NCBI RefSeq assembly: GCF_040215725.1
Contig: NZ_CP157968.1
Span: forward strand, 1,736,001-1,800,000
DNA length: 64,000 nucleotides
Reading direction: 5' to 3'
DNA from: Rhizobium sp. ZPR4
GTDB taxonomy: Bacteria; Pseudomonadota; Alphaproteobacteria; Rhizobiales; Rhizobiaceae
Positions 60,712-64,000 of the stretch are shown here, piece after piece. The first letter of the stretch is position 1. The number at the start of each line of letters is the position of its first letter. The position numbers were made by a program, and so were the translations under genes. Under the pieces are notes generated by a model. It worked only from the letters and a program-made list of their open reading frames with translations, made no database searches and was not told the DNA's origin.

Positions 60712-60730
60712 AAGGATAAAGAATATCCTT
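60712..60730. promoter_or_regulatory. 19-bp operator (AAGGATA-N5-TATCCTT) before the Rrf2 gene
   Basis: AAGGATAAAGAATATCCTT has perfect 7-bp arms. It repeats the pattern of the tandem sites at 56143-56180 and lies 39 bp before the Rrf2 ATG, which predicts autoregulation. Confidence 0.6.
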
Positions 60731-61235
60731 ATTTGGTCGCCATGTAAATAAATTCCGGATGCGGATTTGCCTCTCCCATACTGGACATGCACAATCGAAA
60801 CGATCTTCACGGGCTTCGATGAGCCGCAAAATGACCTATGCAATTGGCTCTTTACGAGCCACCTGTATTGCAAAAGGCTACTCTATGAGAACGACAAGGG
60901 CGCTCTCGAAAGCATCAGAGCCACACATATGACGCTACTTTCAGACCTACTAGCGTCTCCACGACCGGGAGGCGTCTCGCACAAAACTACGAGTTTGTCA
61001 GGTCCGCCATATTGGAGGAGCTGGCTACGGCGAATGAGACCTTCGACCCGCAACGGCTTAGCCTAGATATTGATCGCACCCGCATCACGCCAAACTGTTC
61101 GCATCGGCCAGAAATCGTAAGCAGGTTTCACCACAGCGAACTTAAAATATCATTCTTTGCAGTCACAGCTCACCGAGCCGATCTTTGTCGCCGCTGCACC
61201 ATTGCAACAGGAAGGTCGCCCAATCTCACCGGGAT
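60731..61235. other. Intergenic stretch between Rrf2 and GntR genes
   Basis: About 500 bp. Short open frames on the plus strand (for example at 60767 and 61012) lack ribosome sites and family features. No RNA gene, repeat or terminator was recognised. Confidence 0.45.
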
Positions 61236-61949
61236 CTATTCAGATACCTTTTGCTTTCCAAAGACGATGCTGAGATAGGTCTCGCCCGAGCGGACAACGT
61301 GATTGCGCATCAAGCGTTCGGCCAAATCCGCATCGCCGGCAACGATCGCATCAGCGATGCCTGCGTGTTCATCCAGGGCCTTCCGCCGCTCCGCCGGATC
61401 GAGATGGATGATGCGGCGAATGCTTGCATCGTAAAATTGCTGGCGCTCGATAAGCTTCGCGAGATAGCCGCAGCGCGAACTGCGATGGATGTGGTCATGA
61501 AACGTCTCGTTGAGCGCGATCAGCTGATCGGCATCTCCGGATTTGGTTGCCGTTTTCATGACATCCACCGTGGCAAGAAGCTCAGTTCCCGATGGCTTGT
61601 CTATGCGCCTGGCGGCGAGACGCGCGATCATCGATTCCAGCGCGGCGCGGGCAAGGATCATTTCTTCGGCCCATTGCATGCTGAACCTGATCGCAATGCC
61701 GCGACGTGGCAAGGTTTCGACCAAGCCTTCCATTTCGATCTGGCGCAGTGCCTCCTTGATCGGCGTCGTGCTGACGCCGAACTGCTCTGCCAGCTGTCGT
61801 TCGTTGAGCCTTTCGCCCGCAGCAAAGGCGCCTGACAAGATCGCACTTCTGATCGCGCGATAGACATGGTCCCGCACGGTAAGCTGAAAAGCCGGATCAA
61901 TTCGTTCAAAGGCCGCCACGCGACCCACGCCCTGCTTTGCTTCGATCAT
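61236..61949 (-). CDS. GntR-family regulator with FCD domain
   Basis: A 237-aa regulator. The winged helix is VRDHVYRAIRSAILSGAFAAGERLNERQLAEQFGVSTTPIKEALRQIEMEGLVETLPRRGIAIR. The FCD domain has ILARAALESMIARLAARR, ETFHDHIHRSSRCGYLAKLI and HAGIADAIVAGDADLAERLMRNHV, including the usual metal-binding His positions. ATG 61949 is used rather than an in-frame TTG further upstream. It diverges from the MFS transporter gene and probably controls it and itself through the GGTATA-type site between them. Confidence 0.9.
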   Translation of the reverse strand: MIEAKQGVGRVAAFERIDPAFQLTVRDHVYRAIRSAILSGAFAAGERLNERQLAEQFGVSTTPIKEALRQIEMEGLVETLPRRGIAIRFSMQWAEEMILARAALESMIARLAARRIDKPSGTELLATVDVMKTATKSGDADQLIALNETFHDHIHRSSRCGYLAKLIERQQFYDASIRRIIHLDPAERRKALDEHAGIADAIVAGDADLAERLMRNHVVRSGETYLSIVFGKQKVSE

Positions 61950-62266
61950 TTTTGAATCTCGTTGACATGACTTCAATAGCGTGACATCTGGTATATCAGA
62001 TTTCAGATTTCTGTCGACATCGGAATTCGGCAGTCGAAATTACCAGAAGAGGTTGAGGAGCCTTGAGGAGGACCTGCCATGCAAAGAGATCCGGCACACC
62101 TGGCAGGCTTGATTAGCCAGTTTCTGCCGCCAACAGGCCCTGCTCTTTGAGACACTGATATCAAGTCACAAGCCTGTTTCAGGCGCCGCCCTCTTGCGAT
62201 TGCCCTTCAGCCGCCAACGAGACGCCCGACTACCGGAGAGCTCCCGATGCTCCGAAAGGTTCTGAG
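61950..62266. other. Divergent control region of the GntR and MFS genes
   Basis: 317 bp with no supported gene. It contains the operator candidate at 61986-62001 and, near 62149, a GATATC-centred stretch that is too weak to call. No promoter hexamers could be assigned securely. Confidence 0.4.
61986..62001. promoter_or_regulatory. FCD/GntR-type operator candidate
   Basis: ATCTGGTATATCAGAT has ATCTG...CAGAT arms around a GGTATA core, the general form of sites for FCD-type GntR regulators such as UxuR (TGGTATACCA). It is 37 bp upstream of the GntR ATG. Confidence 0.45.
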
Positions 62267-63658
62267 ATGAAGACACATGCTTCCGCACCACTTGGCACGC
62301 CTCGCGCCGGCTACCAACGCTTCATCGTGCTGGCGCTCATCACGGTCATCTTGGCGGTCAGCACCGGAGATAGAGCAACCCTTTCCGTCGCTGGTCCCGG
62401 GATCGCAAAAGATCTCGGCATCAATGCCGTGAATATGGGCTGGCTCTTTTCCGCATTCTCGTGGAGCTACTTCATTGCGCAGGTTCCATCGGGCTATATT
62501 GTCGATCGGACAGGCGCGAAAGCTGCCATGTTGATTTCCCTGGCCGGATGGTCGATCGCGATTACGCTTGTCAGCGGCGTCGGCTATTTTGCCTATCCTG
62601 TGGTCGCACTCTACGTTCTAAGATTTGTGCTTGGGCTCCTGGAGGGTCCGGTGACACCGGCCTCCGCGCGCATCATCGCCGCTTGGTTTCCATCAGACGA
62701 ACGTGGCGTCGCCGGCGCAATCTTCAACTCGGCTCAGTATCTTTCTCTCGCAATCTTCACGCCGCTGATGGGCGCACTGTTCCATTATCTTGGCTGGGAG
62801 CACATCTTCTCGGTCATGGGGGTGATCGGATTGGTCTTGGCGCTCGTCTGGTGGAGAGCCTATTTCGCGCCGAGCCGCCATCCGTCGGTCACAAAGGAGG
62901 AAATCGCCTATATTAAGGCCGGCGGCGCGCTGACGGATGTAGGAGGAGAAAAATCCAAAGCGAGCGAGACGCAAATTCCCACGCGCCAGATCGCTCGACA
63001 AATTCTGACAAACCGCATGTTGCTCGGGATTTTCCTTGCTCAATATTGCATCGCGACGCTTTCGACCTTCTTCATTTCCTGGTTTCCGAGCTATCTGGTC
63101 CAGGAAAGACATTTCTCGATGCTTCAGGCCGGCTTCGTGGCATCCTTGCCGGCAATCTTCGGATGCATCGGCGGCGTTTCTACCGGCTTTTTCTCCGACT
63201 GGCTGCTGCGCAAGTCCGGTTCCCTCAGTCTCGCCAGGAAAATCCCGATCACCATCGGGCTCGGCCTCAGCGCCACCATCATTCTGTGCAACTATACGGA
63301 TGTGAACGCCATCGTGGTGGCGATCATGTGCGCGGCCTTTTTCGGCAAAGGCTTCGGGGCGCTCGGATGGACGGTCGTTGCCGATACGGCGCCCAAGGAA
63401 GCAATCGGCCTGACCGGCGGCTTGTTCAATGCTGCCGGCAGTATCGGCGGGGTCATAACTCCGGTCGCAATCGGCTATATTATCGAGGGAACCGGCTCCT
63501 TCCATGGCGCCCTCCTCTATGTCGGGCTGCATGTCATAGGTGCGGTCGTGAGCTATTGGGTGCTGGTCGGCAGGATCGAACGGTTCGAGATTTCAAAAGC
63601 ATCACTCGATCCCGTTGGCGCCGAGCTCGTACTTGCCAAAGGCGATCGCGATCACTGA
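62267..63658 (+). CDS. MFS transporter, anion:cation symporter type (sugar-acid uptake)
   Basis: A 463-aa major-facilitator protein with about twelve spans. RFIVLALITVILAVSTGDRATLSVAGPGIAKDLGI at the start and YIVDRTGAK (motif A-like) followed by LRFVLGLLEGPVTPASARIIAAWFPSDERGVAGAIFNSAQY are typical of the ACS family, which includes GudP (glucarate/galactarate) and ExuT (hexuronate). The neighbouring FCD regulator with a UxuR-like site supports a sugar-acid substrate. It could feed the dehydratase encoded at 30363-31892. Exact substrate unknown. Confidence 0.9.
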   Translation: MKTHASAPLGTPRAGYQRFIVLALITVILAVSTGDRATLSVAGPGIAKDLGINAVNMGWLFSAFSWSYFIAQVPSGYIVDRTGAKAAMLISLAGWSIAITLVSGVGYFAYPVVALYVLRFVLGLLEGPVTPASARIIAAWFPSDERGVAGAIFNSAQYLSLAIFTPLMGALFHYLGWEHIFSVMGVIGLVLALVWWRAYFAPSRHPSVTKEEIAYIKAGGALTDVGGEKSKASETQIPTRQIARQILTNRMLLGIFLAQYCIATLSTFFISWFPSYLVQERHFSMLQAGFVASLPAIFGCIGGVSTGFFSDWLLRKSGSLSLARKIPITIGLGLSATIILCNYTDVNAIVVAIMCAAFFGKGFGALGWTVVADTAPKEAIGLTGGLFNAAGSIGGVITPVAIGYIIEGTGSFHGALLYVGLHVIGAVVSYWVLVGRIERFEISKASLDPVGAELVLAKGDRDH

Positions 63659-63672
63659 TCTTTCAGATTATT

Positions 63673-63691
63673 GCCCGGGCTCGTGCCGGGC
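63673..63691. terminator. Weak stem-loop between convergent MFS and AraC genes
   Basis: GCCCGG (63673-63678) and CCGGGC (63686-63691) with a 7-base loop, 15 bp after the MFS stop. The stem is short and no T run follows on either strand, so termination is only a possibility. Confidence 0.3.
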
Positions 63692-63760
63692 GAAACCACC
63701 GCAAGCGACAGATACCGAGCACTGTTGAAGACGCGCCTGTCTCGCATGACGAGGCCGCCC

Positions 63761-64000
63761 TTATCGCAACGCCGTCGCCCGTGAGCGCGTGTCGCTCGGA
63801 TTTTCTCCAAAGGTGCTGCGATAGATGATGGAAAATCTGCCCGGATGAAAAAAGCCCCATGTCGTGCAGATCTCGCGAACGGATAGCGAATTCAGCGGAT
63901 CTCGCAGCTGGTCGCGAGCGGCTTTTAATCTGATGGTACGCAGGTAGGCGCCTGGAGAGGTTCCCCTGAAGGTCTTGAAACCTATTTGCAATGCGCGAAG
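63761..64000 (-). CDS. AraC-family regulator, C-terminal DNA-binding part (5' end outside window)
   Basis: Eighty codons visible, open to the window edge. ALQIGFKTFRGTSPGAYLRTIRLKAARDQL is the end of the first AraC helix-turn-helix and its linker helix, and VREICTTWGFFHPGRFSIIYRSTFGENPSDTR is the second helix-turn-helix with the signature. The effector domain is beyond the window. It is convergent with the MFS transporter. No function can be given beyond transcriptional regulation. Confidence 0.88.
   Translation of the reverse strand, partial: LRALQIGFKTFRGTSPGAYLRTIRLKAARDQLRDPLNSLSVREICTTWGFFHPGRFSIIYRSTFGENPSDTRSRATALR

Noticed and set aside
60767..61278. Short plus-strand frames between the Rrf2 and GntR genes
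   Set aside because: No ribosome sites, no hydrophobic or domain pattern, and several phases equally open.
1..64000. CRISPR arrays, insertion sequences, tRNA or rRNA genes, phage or conjugation genes
   Set aside because: Looked for on both strands and not found; nothing in the window suggests a recent mobile element.

Overview
The window looks like a chromosomal or chromid segment from a fast-growing member of the Rhizobiaceae (Rhizobium or a close relative). The reasons are: a BcsN-type cellulose operon; two TGA-N9-TCA elements of the kind bound by the rhizobial iron repressor RirA, placed at siderophore genes; many solute-binding-protein ABC transporters with GntR/FCD regulators; and a GC-rich sequence with alphaproteobacterial codon use throughout. 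No rRNA, tRNA, CRISPR array, insertion sequence or phage gene was seen. This is dense metabolic and accessory DNA, not a mobile island.

Layout. (1) 2-13077 is a hydroxamate siderophore locus: the 3' end of a nonribosomal peptide synthetase (A-PCP-TE), an ornithine/lysine N-monooxygenase, a Sfp-type phosphopantetheinyl transferase, an ECF sigma factor with an IRO-type operator, a GNAT acetyltransferase, a FhuCDB-type importer, a convergent TonB-dependent receptor with its own IRO, and a divergent IroE/Fes-like esterase. Together these make, import and open the siderophore. (2) 13212-22520 is a translationally coupled cellulose operon (bcsN-bcsA-bcsB-bcsZ-TPR gene) preceded by a sequence matching a full CtrA site. 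(3) 22569-32900 is a sugar or sugar-acid region: a CUT2 ABC transporter plus SMP-30 lactonase on the minus strand, a divergent GAF histidine kinase/LuxR response regulator pair, an altronate/galactarate-dehydratase-like gene, and a GntR regulator with two DNA-binding domains. A 22-bp palindrome lies before the dehydratase, and related half-sites lie before the regulator.

(4) 32901-34004 is gene-poor, with a possible 30-residue membrane peptide and one weak small gene. (5) 34005-43333 is a plus-strand operon: LLM flavin oxidoreductase, two paralogous oligopeptide-type binding proteins, two permeases, a fused double ATPase, and a second LLM flavin monooxygenase. It fits import followed by oxidative breakdown of a small organic compound. 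(6) 54616-43646 is a convergent ten-gene minus-strand operon: GntR/FCD regulator, binding protein, two permeases, SDR dehydrogenase, NodB/PuuE-type deacetylase, cytoplasmic gamma-glutamyltransferase-like hydrolase, two ATPases, and a second paralogous binding protein. It looks like a dedicated route for importing and taking apart a gamma-glutamyl or N-acyl amide compound. It is the best candidate here for an undescribed pathway.

(7) 55158-60730 holds a LysR gene diverging from an AhpD-like/MBL-fold/NmrA-like/cupin/MscS gene series, closed by a convergent four-cysteine Rrf2 regulator. Three near-identical 19-bp elements (AAGGAYA-N5-TATCCWT) sit before the first gene of the series (two in tandem) and before the Rrf2 gene, which predicts a small redox regulon. 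(8) 61236-64000 has a GntR/FCD regulator with a GGTATA-type operator, a divergent MFS sugar-acid transporter, and the C-terminal end of an AraC-family regulator cut by the window edge.

Product names rest on recognisable motifs and gene context only; no database search was possible. Substrates of the transporters and the identity of the siderophore are inference.
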